The notes beneath the pieces are model-generated. The model did no database searches and was not told where the DNA came from. It saw only the letters and a program-made list of their open reading frames with translations. From positions 1 through 28,114 of the forward strand of contig DLMZ01000031.1 in the NCBI GenBank assembly GCA_002479415.1: a stretch of 28,114 nt of DNA. Reading direction: 5' to 3'. Source of the stretch: Firmicutes bacterium UBA7523 (GTDB lineage Bacteria > Bacillota > Dethiobacteria > Dethiobacterales > Dethiobacteraceae). Numbering within the stretch: position 1 is the stretch's first letter; each line of letters begins with the position of its first letter. Below are positions 1-7,417 of the stretch, in pieces. The position numbers and the translations under genes were made by a program.

Positions 1-249
1 GCCCGCTTTTACAACGCCGGCATCGCCCGCTTCCTGCAGGAGGATACCTACAGGGGCACGGCTGGTGACCCGCTGAGCTTGAACTTGTATACCTATTGTA
101 ATAATAATCCTATCCGGTATTATGATCCGACTGGGCATTCACCCAATGATTTGCGCCAGAACTCCGACGGCAGCTATACCCGGACAGTCAACGGCAAGGA
201 ATATACCGTTTATGAAGGAGTAAATGTAAATGATTGGTTTAGATATTAA
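1..249 (+). CDS. RHS-repeat protein, C-terminal end (5' truncated by window)
   Basis: The reading frame is open from base 1 to a TAA at 247-249 and gives 82 residues. The first ~46 contain the hallmark end of an RHS core: ARFYNAGIARFLQEDTY, then an LYTYCNNNPIRYYDPTGH-like motif. In RHS and other polymorphic toxins this motif marks the end of the conserved shell, and a variable toxin domain normally follows. Here only about 36 residues follow (SPNDLRQNSDGS...VNDWFRY), too short for a usual toxin domain. The 3' end overlaps the next gene by 20 bases and contains its ribosome binding site. Base composition is clearly richer in GC than the next gene. The protein is probably secreted or surface-attached (family knowledge). 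Whether the short tip is functional, truncated or an orphan cannot be told without the upstream part. Confidence 0.85.
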   Translation, partial: ARFYNAGIARFLQEDTYRGTAGDPLSLNLYTYCNNNPIRYYDPTGHSPNDLRQNSDGSYTRTVNGKEYTVYEGVNVNDWFRY

Positions 250-688
250 AGTAAAGAATGAATATAATAATTATTTGTATAAAATATTTAATGCGATTAG
301 GTTGTCGAATTATGTGTGGCACATAAATTTCAATGATTTTTTATATTTTAAAAATGAAGACCGAAGAGAAGATTTTTTTGATACAGATGTCATGAATGGA
401 GAAGAATTCTTCAAATGTATATCAAGAGATAGTTACTACATGATATTTGTTGATATCAAAGCATATTCTGTAGGAAATAAAGCCATTAAAGTTGAGACCT
501 TTGATGATTTTATCAGAAGCAATTGTAAATTGGTTCTTCTTTGTACAGATTCAATATTTATTGAATTTTATTGCAAAGACAGAGATATATTGAATGCCGT
601 ATATAACAATTGTATGGGGGAAGAGTTTGAAGAAGTACTATATAAGACTATTGAAGAAGTTTCAGGAAGAAGCCTTAATGCATGGTAG
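230..688 (+). CDS. Small acidic protein resembling DUF2691; candidate immunity protein of the RHS gene
   Basis: This is a 152-residue soluble protein with no signal peptide or membrane segment. The start ATG at 230 has a good site, GAAGGAG at 214-220 with 9 bases of spacing, inside the end of the RHS gene. Segments such as NGEEFFKCIS, YYMIFVDIKAY, DDFIRSNCKLVLLCTDS and FIEFYCKD recall, from memory, the small Firmicutes family DUF2691, whose function is unknown. The gene is very AT-rich compared with the RHS fragment and the housekeeping genes downstream, which suggests transfer. Its position directly behind and overlapping an RHS C-terminus is the classic place for an immunity gene, so that role is inferred from context only. 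The family match needs a profile search. Confidence 0.7.
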   Translation: MIGLDIKVKNEYNNYLYKIFNAIRLSNYVWHINFNDFLYFKNEDRREDFFDTDVMNGEEFFKCISRDSYYMIFVDIKAYSVGNKAIKVETFDDFIRSNCKLVLLCTDSIFIEFYCKDRDILNAVYNNCMGEEFEEVLYKTIEEVSGRSLNAW

Positions 689-879
689 CTAAGTTGGAGT
701 GCCAAGAACTCTGTGCTTATTATTTGGGGGCTACGGATTAAATTGAGGCTGAGATGTCGAACTATGCAGAAAAATGTAAGAAACTAATGCTATAAATGTA
801 ATTGTATGTATTTTCTAAAAGTGATACTATTAATATATAATTTTTAGAGGCTATTTTATAGCTGCATAAAAAGGGGTGT
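689..879 (+). promoter_or_regulatory. Spacer with a possible -10 box for the downstream lipoprotein gene
   Basis: No gene is visible in this 191-base spacer. TATAAT at 836-841 is a perfect -10 hexamer about 40 bases before the lipoprotein start. The matching -35 position (about 813-818, TTCTAA) is poor, so the promoter call is weak. Confidence 0.3.
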
Positions 880-1809
880 ATGGAAACAATGAAAATGAGA
901 AGAACCTCGATATTAATAGTTGTGCTAGCATTATTGATGTCTTTAATAACAGCGGGGTGCGAGGATTATTATGGTCTTGACGAACTTGGACTGGAAGAGG
1001 GATTAAAAGCCGAGTATGAAAGAAAGATGCAAGAATTAGAAACAGCTTTTGAAATTATCGATAAGAGAATGGATTATGTGTTAAGTGTTTTAAATGTAGA
1101 AGAAGGTAAGCTGTTTCAGCAAGAGTTGGAAGAAAGAATAGAAGAGGCGTCAAATAAAGTAGAAGCTATTTTTATGAAAATAACTGATGGCTGGGAAGAT
1201 ATCTGGAATTTATATTTCGAGTCGCCGGAGATGCAAGAGAAGATGGAAAGCATGGATGAGGAAGAATATCTGGAATTTATTGTTCTTGAAATGGAAAAGA
1301 TGTATACGGAAATTATGACGGAAGCGTTTTTGGAAATGATAGATGAACTAGATAGATTCTTTGTGGTATTTAGCGGGGTATTGGACGAATTGGAATTGAA
1401 GTATACTGGTGATTTAAAAAGCTATGATATGTTAAAGAAAGTAAAAATATATTTGCAGTTAGATAATGTTTACGCAACGGTAAATGAGGAAAGCGTAATG
1501 TTAGATCAGCATCCTGTTACGCGAAACGACAGAACATTGGTGCCTTTAAGATTCTTGGGAGAGTCCTTGGGGGCAGAAGTAGTCTGGGAAGAGCAAACGA
1601 AAACGGTAACATATATAACAGAAGAAGTAGAAATAATGTTGCAAATAGGCAGTGACATTGGATTAGTCAATGGAATTGCAGTAAAATTAGATGCAGCTCC
1701 GCAAATAATTAATGGCAGAACAATGGTTCCTTTAAGGTTTATAAGTGAAACCTTGGGTTATGAAGTAATCTGGGAAAAAGAAACAAGGGGCATATATATA
1801 GAAAATTAG
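880..1809 (+). CDS. Lipoprotein with C-terminal copper-amine-oxidase-N-like (stalk) domain
   Basis: The 309-residue product begins with a basic stretch, a hydrophobic run (residues 11-24) and a lipobox ending TAGC at Cys27, so it should be a lipid-anchored exported protein. Residues ~28-195 are strongly acidic and rich in Glu, Met and Leu, predicted helical. Residues ~196-309 form a Cu_amine_oxidN1-type domain with two repeats: RTLVPLRFLGESLGAEVVW and RTMVPLRFISETLGYEVIW. This domain is common in clostridial surface proteins and usually has no oxidase activity. AAGGGG at 871-876 lies only 3 bases from the ATG at 880. The in-frame ATG at 889 (residue 4) is 12 bases away, so the start is uncertain by three codons. 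The function is unknown. It belongs to the AT-rich accessory block and ends before a strong terminator. Confidence 0.85.
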   Translation: METMKMRRTSILIVVLALLMSLITAGCEDYYGLDELGLEEGLKAEYERKMQELETAFEIIDKRMDYVLSVLNVEEGKLFQQELEERIEEASNKVEAIFMKITDGWEDIWNLYFESPEMQEKMESMDEEEYLEFIVLEMEKMYTEIMTEAFLEMIDELDRFFVVFSGVLDELELKYTGDLKSYDMLKKVKIYLQLDNVYATVNEESVMLDQHPVTRNDRTLVPLRFLGESLGAEVVWEEQTKTVTYITEEVEIMLQIGSDIGLVNGIAVKLDAAPQIINGRTMVPLRFISETLGYEVIWEKETRGIYIEN

Positions 1810-1844
1810 TGATGCAAAAATATTAGCTCTTATAGTGCAAGGTG

Positions 1845-1879
1845 AAAAAGGAATGCATGTTCGCATGCGTTCCTTTTTT
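1845..1879 (+). terminator. Rho-independent terminator closing the accessory block
   Basis: The stem GGAATGCATG (1850-1859), loop TTCG and CATGCGTTCC (1864-1873) give ten pairs with one G-T wobble. Six Ts follow (1874-1879). A run of five As before the stem could let it work in both directions. Confidence 0.9.
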
Positions 1880-1921
1880 CCATGCTGTGAACTGATGAAA
1901 ATAGGCGCAAAGAGGCTGGCA

Positions 1922-1950
1922 TTGCTTTTTTATAGTCGATTTGATATACT
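1922..1950 (+). promoter_or_regulatory. Sigma-A promoter of the rlmN operon
   Basis: TTGCTT (1922-1927) is followed after 17 bases by TATACT (1945-1950). It lies after the terminator at 1845-1879 and 52 bases before the rlmN start, with no other open frame between. Confidence 0.7.
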
Positions 1951-2001
1951 TTTTTCAGGCTGGCGGGGTCGGTCAAATTAATAAAGGTATGGTAATTTCC
2001 T

Positions 2002-3045
2002 TTGAAAAAAGCAGTAATTTTAAAGTTTACACCTAAGGATTTAAAGCAATTTTTAGTAAATCATGGCGAGCCTGCATACAGGGCAAAGCAGATATTAGAA
2101 TGGGTTTATAAAAAAGGTGCTACTTTATTTGCGGAAATGACCAATTTGCCCAAAGACTTGCGTGAACGGCTTGAGCAGTTAGCGGAGATAGGCTTTTTGG
2201 AAAAGATAACGGAGCAGATTTCTGCAGACGGAACATCGAAAATATTATTTGGACTGTCCGATGGGCAGGGGGTAGAAACAGTAGTTCTTCCGTACAATAT
2301 TGGTTACAGTGCTTGTATTTCTACTCAGGTAGGCTGCAAAATGGGTTGTGTTTTTTGTGCCTCGGGCTTGCCGGGGTATATTCGCAACTTAACGGCTGCG
2401 GAAATAATGGCTCAAGTTTTGCAGGCGGGGGCGGCAGCCCGCGCATGTGGACAGGAGCTGAAAAGTATTGTTTTGATGGGCTCTGGAGAGCCTCTGGACA
2501 ACTGGGATCCAGTAATTAAGTTTCTTGAGGCTGTGAGAGATCCTGAACGGCTGGGGATGAGCTTGCGGCATGTTACCCTTTCAACTGTGGGCTTGGTGCC
2601 AAAAATTAAGGAGCTGGCAGAATTGGGATTCCCGCTTACACTTGCAGTTTCATTGCATGCGCCAAACGATGAGCTGCGCAGTAAAATCATGCCTATTAAT
2701 AGAAAATACCCGCTTGCTCAGCTGGTGGCTGCATGTGATGACTTTACAAAAAAGACGGGCAGGCGGGTTACCTATGAATATGTTTTAATTGACGGGGTAA
2801 ATGATGATTCTGCTTTGGCTGAGGAGCTGGCTATACGTTTGCGAGGCAAAAATTGTCACGTTAATTTAATAGCATTAAATGCCGTGCCGGAGTTGGATTT
2901 GCAGCCAAGCCCGGTGCAAGCAGTTCGTGTTTTTCGTGATACACTGCGTCAGAAAAAAATAAATGTAACTGTACGGCGTGAGCTGGGTGCTGATATTGCC
3001 GCTGCTTGCGGTCAGCTACGAGCTGATTACATGCGGAAATGTTAA
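2002..3045 (+). CDS. rlmN: Dual-specificity 23S rRNA (A2503)/tRNA methyltransferase RlmN
   Basis: This radical-SAM enzyme makes 2-methyladenosine at A2503 of 23S rRNA and, in many bacteria, at A37 of some tRNAs. The 347-residue protein has the family length. The iron-sulfur cysteines form C112-x3-C-x2-C119 (GCKMGCVFCASG). Cys105 lies seven residues before the cluster, where E. coli Cys118 sits, and Cys336 in DIAAACGQL matches the methyl-carrying E. coli Cys355. GSGEPLDNW is the expected SAM-binding motif. The likely start is TTG at 2002: it gives the usual N-terminus with HGEPAYRAKQI, but AAAGG at 1983-1987 is 14 bases away, so initiation looks weak. The gene is first in an operon with prpC, prkC, rsgA and rpe, as in Bacillus (yloN position). 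Confidence 0.96.
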   Translation: MKKAVILKFTPKDLKQFLVNHGEPAYRAKQILEWVYKKGATLFAEMTNLPKDLRERLEQLAEIGFLEKITEQISADGTSKILFGLSDGQGVETVVLPYNIGYSACISTQVGCKMGCVFCASGLPGYIRNLTAAEIMAQVLQAGAAARACGQELKSIVLMGSGEPLDNWDPVIKFLEAVRDPERLGMSLRHVTLSTVGLVPKIKELAELGFPLTLAVSLHAPNDELRSKIMPINRKYPLAQLVAACDDFTKKTGRRVTYEYVLIDGVNDDSALAEELAIRLRGKNCHVNLIALNAVPELDLQPSPVQAVRVFRDTLRQKKINVTVRRELGADIAAACGQLRADYMRKC

Positions 3046-3055
3046 GGTTAAAGAG

Positions 3056-3787
3056 GTGAGCCGTCTGAAAGCCGCGGGAATTAGTGATAAAGGAAAAGTC
3101 AGAGAGAATAATGAGGACCGGTATTTGATTTTTAATAATGGACCGGTATCTTTATTTGCTGTTGCCGACGGGATGGGCGGTCATGCCGGAGGAGAAGTGG
3201 CCAGCACTATGGCAGTGGAGACTCTTAAGGAGTATATTAGCCGGGAATTGTCAGCAGAAAATGTTGATATCCGGTTTTTATTAGAAGAGATGCTCTTTAG
3301 CGCTAATCGCAAGGTTTTGGAAGCAGCCAGTGCTGATACTGAGCTTATGGGAATGGGTACGACTTTAACCACGCTTGTCGCGGGAGTAAACCAATTCTGG
3401 CTGGGGCATATCGGGGACAGCCGTGCTTATTTAATAAACAGTGAAGGAATCTCCAGCTTGACAGAAGACCATACTCTGGTTACTCAGCTGTTGAGAAGCG
3501 GGGAAATCAGCGTGGAGGAGTCTGTTAACCACCCTCAGCGTAATTATCTAATCCGAGCTTTGGGTACAGAAGAAGATTCTGCTTTTGATATTACTCAGCA
3601 AAAATTTTTGCCCGGAGATTTTCTTTTATTATGTACCGATGGTTTGCACGGAATAATTGATGATGATGAAATTCGGGATATTGTGCTTGCCGGGGATAAG
3701 CCGGAAGTTGTGCTGGAGAGGTTAATTAAGCTGGCAAATGAACGGGGAGGCAAGGATAACATCACTGCTGTTCTTGTGGGGTTTTAA
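3056..3787 (+). CDS. prpC: PP2C-family serine/threonine protein phosphatase PrpC
   Basis: This manganese/magnesium-dependent phosphatase removes phosphate from Ser/Thr residues and reverses the partner kinase PrkC. The frame is open further upstream inside rlmN. The GTG at 3056 has AAGG at 3044-3047 with 8 bases of spacing and gives 243 residues starting MSRLKAAGISDKG, the normal PrpC N-terminus. Metal-binding and signature motifs are visible in order: RENNEDR (about residues 16-22), VADGMGGHAGG (37-46), IGDSRAY, LTEDHTL, LLCTDGL and GKDNITAV near the end. It follows rlmN by 10 bases and precedes the kinase gene by 33 bases, the standard pairing. Confidence 0.95.
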   Translation: MSRLKAAGISDKGKVRENNEDRYLIFNNGPVSLFAVADGMGGHAGGEVASTMAVETLKEYISRELSAENVDIRFLLEEMLFSANRKVLEAASADTELMGMGTTLTTLVAGVNQFWLGHIGDSRAYLINSEGISSLTEDHTLVTQLLRSGEISVEESVNHPQRNYLIRALGTEEDSAFDITQQKFLPGDFLLLCTDGLHGIIDDDEIRDIVLAGDKPEVVLERLIKLANERGGKDNITAVLVGF

Positions 3788-3820
3788 AAATGTGGCTGGA
3801 GAAAAGCACGAGGTGAAAAA

Positions 3821-5626
3821 ATGATTGGAAAAATCCTGGGGAACAGGTATCAGATTGTAGAAAAGATAGGAGACGGCGGGACGGCTTTTGTTTATTTGGG
3901 CCGTGATAACTTGCTCGGGCGCAATGTGACAGTAAAGGTACTGCGTCCGGAGTATGTGAGTGATCAGGACTTTGTTCGCCGATTTCGGCGCGAGGCTCAA
4001 GCAGCAGCAAGCCTCTCTCATGCAAATATAGTAAGTATCTACGATGTGGGTTATGAAGAAGGAATCCACTATATTGTTATGGAGTATATTAAAGGTCAGT
4101 CTTTGAAGGAATTGATTGAAGAGCAGGCTCCCTTGCCGGTGAGGATGGCGGCGGATTACGCTAGCCAAATTGCACTTGCTTTGCAAAACGCGCATCGACA
4201 CGGAATTATTCATCGTGATGTAAAGCCTCATAATATACTAATCAGTGAAGACGGCAGGGTGAAGGTCACCGATTTTGGGATAGCACAGGCTGCAACTTCA
4301 TCTACCGTCACCTATGATGGAGCTATTCTCGGCTCGGTTCACTATTTTTCACCGGAACAAGCACGGGGAGGGCAGACAGGGGAAAGGTCAGACATTTATT
4401 CATTGGGTGTGGTTTTATATGAAATGCTGACCGGCAGTTTGCCGTATGATGGCGATTCTCCTTATTCTGTGGCTGTTAAGCACATTAATGAACCATTTCC
4501 CAACCCACAGGAATTAAATGGCCAATTGCCGTCAGCAATTACCCGAATAATTGATAAAGCGGTGGAGAAAGAACCGGATAAGCGTTACCAAACAGCTAGA
4601 GAAATGTCGGACGAGTTGATTGCTTGGCTGCAGGGCAGGGAAACTGAGCCTGCCAAGTCGAGTGTGCAAGCAAGTCGGACTGTACTGCCTGCAAATAAAA
4701 ACAAAAAAAAGCGTACTCCATGGCAAATAGCAGCAATAACGGCGCTAGGTTTGCTGATAGTCGCCATTATCATAGGTTTATCTCTATTAAGGAATGTTTT
4801 TGCTGTCCCGGAAGTTCAAGTCCCCGATGTGGTTGGTGAGAGCTATTCACGTGCTACAAGCATTCTTAATGATACTGGACTGGAAGCACGGGTTACAGAT
4901 CAGATGGCCAGTGATACTATCCCTTCAGGGTACGTTATGAGACAGACACCATCTGCGGGTCGGACAGTTAAACAAACACGTGAAATTGAATTAGTGTTGA
5001 GTACAGGCCCGGATTTAGTGGAGATTGACAATGTTATAGGTAAATCCGAGTTAGAGGCCACGTTGATTTTGGAGGGTAAAGGGTTTGAAGTTGAAGTAAG
5101 CTCAGATTTTAGTGATGAAGTTCCCGGAACAGTTATACGTCAGGATCCGGGCAGAGGCTTTAAGCTGGTAAAGGGCTCTACTGTGATGCTGACTGTTAGC
5201 AAAGGCGGAAGGCCTTTTAGAATGAAAGACCTGAAAAGGCTGACATTGGATGATGCACGCACTTGGATTGAGTTGTTTGGTTTAACACTGAGATTTGTAG
5301 AAGAAGAGCATAGCACAGTATTTGATGCTGGCACTGTAATTCGGCAAACTCCTGAAGCCGGGGAAATGGTACAGCCGGGCGACTCAGTGGAGTTGGTTAT
5401 CAGCAAAGGCCCTAATCAAGCAGGACTCCAGCGGCATACTATTACAATTAATACTTCCAGAATCCCACTCGGAGAAAAAGTATTTGTTACTATCACAGAT
5501 GCGTATGGAGTTGGGGGAGAAGAGGAGTATGTAAATTCTGGGCAAGCGATTGTTACGTATGGTTGGGGAAGCGGTGAAGTAACGATACGATGGCAGGATC
5601 AAACGGAGAAAAAAGTGTTTCCATAG
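3821..5626 (+). CDS. prkC: PASTA-domain serine/threonine protein kinase PrkC
   Basis: This membrane Ser/Thr kinase senses peptidoglycan fragments and regulates cell wall, growth and, in spore formers, germination. Of 601 residues, 1-270 are the kinase domain: glycine loop GDGGTAFVY (17-25), ATP lysine K39, catalytic HRDVKPHN (131-138), DFG at 151-153 and a Thr-rich activation loop ending SPEQARGG. A basic stretch (293-298) precedes one membrane segment (301-323). Outside the cell follow three PASTA repeats (about 331-396, 400-461, 464-529) and a beta-rich tail (536-601) that may be an Ig-like cap. The loop has Thr where the family usually has Met (GGMA). The gene sits between prpC and rsgA, the conserved Firmicutes order. 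Confidence 0.96.
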   Translation: MIGKILGNRYQIVEKIGDGGTAFVYLGRDNLLGRNVTVKVLRPEYVSDQDFVRRFRREAQAAASLSHANIVSIYDVGYEEGIHYIVMEYIKGQSLKELIEEQAPLPVRMAADYASQIALALQNAHRHGIIHRDVKPHNILISEDGRVKVTDFGIAQAATSSTVTYDGAILGSVHYFSPEQARGGQTGERSDIYSLGVVLYEMLTGSLPYDGDSPYSVAVKHINEPFPNPQELNGQLPSAITRIIDKAVEKEPDKRYQTAREMSDELIAWLQGRETEPAKSSVQASRTVLPANKNKKKRTPWQIAAITALGLLIVAIIIGLSLLRNVFAVPEVQVPDVVGESYSRATSILNDTGLEARVTDQMASDTIPSGYVMRQTPSAGRTVKQTREIELVLSTGPDLVEIDNVIGKSELEATLILEGKGFEVEVSSDFSDEVPGTVIRQDPGRGFKLVKGSTVMLTVSKGGRPFRMKDLKRLTLDDARTWIELFGLTLRFVEEEHSTVFDAGTVIRQTPEAGEMVQPGDSVELVISKGPNQAGLQRHTITINTSRIPLGEKVFVTITDAYGVGGEEEYVNSGQAIVTYGWGSGEVTIRWQDQTEKKVFP

Positions 5627-5645
5627 TAATAATAAAGAGGTGATG

Positions 5646-6524
5646 ATGCTGCAGGGTATTATTTTTAGGGCGGTTGGCGGTTTTTTTGACGTGCGTTCCA
5701 ACGACGGAGCCGTTTATCGCTGCAGTGCGCGAGGGCGGTTTAAAAGAGATGGGATGACTCCTATGGTCGGAGATAGTGTGTACATCACTGTGCTTGCTTC
5801 CGATAAGGGTGTCTTAGAAAAAATAGAGAAGCGCCGTACTCTTTTAAAAAGGCCACCCATATCAAACGTAGATCAAGTGGTCGTTGTCTGTGCGCCCCAA
5901 GAGCCACCTATGTCTCTGCAGTTACTGGACAGACTTCTGGTGCTGGCCGAAAGTCAATTTTTAAAAGTTGTAATATGTGTCAACAAGGACGACTTATCCC
6001 TAGGGGGAGAGGATGAAATGATGGCCGAAACATATGGTAAAGCAGGGTATTCGGTCATTTTTACCAGTGCCCTTCTTGGACATAATATCGAACAACTAAG
6101 AGAAATGTTGTGTGGCCATATTTCTGTACTAGCCGGTCAGTCCGGTGTAGGCAAATCCTCTTTATTAAATTGTGTGCAGCCCGGTCTTTCTCTGCGTACG
6201 GGGGAAATATCAGATAAGCTGAAGCGCGGACGGCATACAACCCGCCATGTAGAGCTGCTAATTCTTGAATGCGGCGGTTATGTGGCTGACACACCGGGAT
6301 TTAGCCAGTTGGAGCTATCTGATGTGGCCGCCGGCGAACTGCCGCAATTTTTCCCTGAATTTAAAGATCATGCTTTGCATTGCCGCTTTAAAAGCTGTAT
6401 GCACCGGGACGAACCGGACTGTGCAGTTAAGGCTGCTGTTGAGGAGAAGCAAATAGCTGTTAGCAGATATGAAAACTATTTGACCTTTTTAGATGAAATT
6501 CGGTCACAGGAGAGGAGCTATTAA
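5646..6524 (+). CDS. rsgA: Ribosome small-subunit-dependent GTPase RsgA
   Basis: RsgA is a circularly permuted GTPase that helps mature and check the 30S ribosomal subunit. An N-terminal OB fold (about 1-70) is followed by the permuted GTPase motifs G4 (CVNKDDL), G1 (GQSGVGKSSLLN) and G3 (DTPGFSQL), then the C-terminal zinc knuckle with HCRFKSCMHRDEPDC. GTG at 5640 and ATG at 5643 are in frame but overlap or abut the ribosome binding site AAAGAGG (5634-5640). ATG at 5646, five bases after it, is the better start and gives 292 residues. It follows prkC and lies one base before rpe. PrkC phosphorylates this GTPase in B. subtilis (established knowledge), which fits the operon. Confidence 0.95.
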   Translation: MLQGIIFRAVGGFFDVRSNDGAVYRCSARGRFKRDGMTPMVGDSVYITVLASDKGVLEKIEKRRTLLKRPPISNVDQVVVVCAPQEPPMSLQLLDRLLVLAESQFLKVVICVNKDDLSLGGEDEMMAETYGKAGYSVIFTSALLGHNIEQLREMLCGHISVLAGQSGVGKSSLLNCVQPGLSLRTGEISDKLKRGRHTTRHVELLILECGGYVADTPGFSQLELSDVAAGELPQFFPEFKDHALHCRFKSCMHRDEPDCAVKAAVEEKQIAVSRYENYLTFLDEIRSQERSY

Positions 6525-6525
6525 G

Positions 6526-7179
6526 ATGATAAAAATTGCACCGTCGCTGCTTTCAGCTGACTTTTCGTGCTTAGCTGATGAAGTTAAAAGAGTTGAGGCC
6601 GGAGGAGCCCAATGGCTGCATTTCGATATAATGGACGGGCACTTTGTGCCTAACATAACCATGGGTCCCCAGACAGTTAAATCTTTGCGTAATAAGTCCA
6701 AGCTCTTTTTCGATGTACATTTAATGATTGAGCGTCCTGAGCTTTACTTAGAAATGTTTGCTGCTGCCGGAGCTGATTTACTCACCGTATCTGTGGAAAC
6801 ATGCACACATCTTCATCGCGTGTTGCAGATGATAAAGGCTTTGGGTGTGAAGGCAGGGGTAGCTTTAAATCCGGCAACTTCACCGGAAGTAATTGAATAT
6901 GTCTTGGATAATATAGATCTAGTTCTTGTGATGAGTGTAAACCCAGGTTTTGGAGGGCAAGAATTTATTCCTGCCGTATTGCCGAAGATCCGTCGTATTA
7001 AGGAAATGATTGGTAAACGACAGGTGGAAATTGAGGTTGACGGAGGCATAAACCATAAAACCGCAGTGCGAGTTAGGGAAGCGGGAGCTACTGTTTTGGT
7101 GGCAGGAACGGCTGTATTTGGCGAAGAAAATATTGTTCGGGCAATTAAGATGTTGCAGACAGAAAAAAAGTTGGTTTAA
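6526..7179 (+). CDS. rpe: Ribulose-phosphate 3-epimerase
   Basis: The enzyme interconverts ribulose 5-phosphate and xylulose 5-phosphate in the pentose phosphate pathway. Ribulose 5-phosphate is also a substrate of the riboflavin enzyme RibB encoded next door. The 217-residue TIM barrel starts MIKIAPSLLSADFS. It has the metal/catalytic motif LHFDIMDGHFVPN (31-43), DVHLMIERP, VMSVNPGFGGQ and EVDGGI. The ATG at 6526 comes one base after the rsgA stop, with AGGAGAGGAG about 8 bases upstream. The last codons overlap the -35 box of the riboflavin promoter. Confidence 0.96.
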   Translation: MIKIAPSLLSADFSCLADEVKRVEAGGAQWLHFDIMDGHFVPNITMGPQTVKSLRNKSKLFFDVHLMIERPELYLEMFAAAGADLLTVSVETCTHLHRVLQMIKALGVKAGVALNPATSPEVIEYVLDNIDLVLVMSVNPGFGGQEFIPAVLPKIRRIKEMIGKRQVEIEVDGGINHKTAVRVREAGATVLVAGTAVFGEENIVRAIKMLQTEKKLV

Positions 7180-7199
7180 AACAATCTTTATGCTATAAT
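7171..7199 (+). promoter_or_regulatory. Sigma-A promoter with extended -10 for the riboflavin operon
   Basis: TTGGTT (7171-7176), 17 bases, then TATAAT (7194-7199) preceded by TGC, an extended -10. The -35 overlaps the end of rpe. Transcription should start about 7206, just before the FMN riboswitch. Confidence 0.85.
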
Positions 7200-7213
7200 A
7201 AAATCATTATATT

Positions 7214-7334
7214 CCTTCGGGGTCAGGTGAGAGGGTTTTCCCTTCAATTCCTAACCGGCGGTAAAGCCCGCGAGCCAACATTGGCTGATTCGGTGAAATT
7301 CCGGAGCCGACAGTATAGTCTGGATGAAAGAAGG
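7214..7334 (+). promoter_or_regulatory. FMN riboswitch (RFN element)
   Basis: The highly conserved aptamer is readable by eye: CCTTCGGGGTCAGGTG at 7214-7229, ACCGGCGGTAAAGCCCGCGA at 7253-7272, then GATTCGGTGAAATTCCGGAG and CCGACAGTATAGTC, ending GAAGG at 7330-7334. CCTTC and GAAGG form the closing stem P1. Binding of FMN should shut down the riboflavin genes (established for this class). Because P1 ends in GAAGG followed by AG, its 3' strand overlaps a Shine-Dalgarno-like AGGAG. Confidence 0.97.
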
Positions 7335-7357
7335 AGTGCATGCTTTCTATGCCAAAA

Positions 7358-7384
7358 GCCCCGGGGTATCCCTGGGATTTTTTT
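7358..7384 (+). terminator. Intrinsic terminator of the FMN riboswitch expression platform
   Basis: CCCGGGG (7360-7366), loop TAT, CCCTGGG (7370-7376) make seven pairs including one G-T. Seven Ts follow at 7378-7384. It sits 24 bases after the aptamer and before ribD, so control is most likely transcriptional attenuation. Confidence 0.85.
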
Positions 7385-7417
7385 GTTTATTCAAAAAATT
7401 GTGAGGTGTTGGAACGA

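Noticed and set aside
1989..2036. Out-of-frame ATG giving a 15-codon upstream frame overlapping the rlmN start
   Set aside because: AAAGG is only one base before it, too close for initiation, and nothing suggests a regulatory peptide.
2106..2690. Several long antisense and out-of-frame open frames inside rlmN
   Set aside because: They lack ribosome sites and domains and lie fully within a certain gene; the same applies to the similar frames inside prkC, rib genes, polA, topA and xerC.
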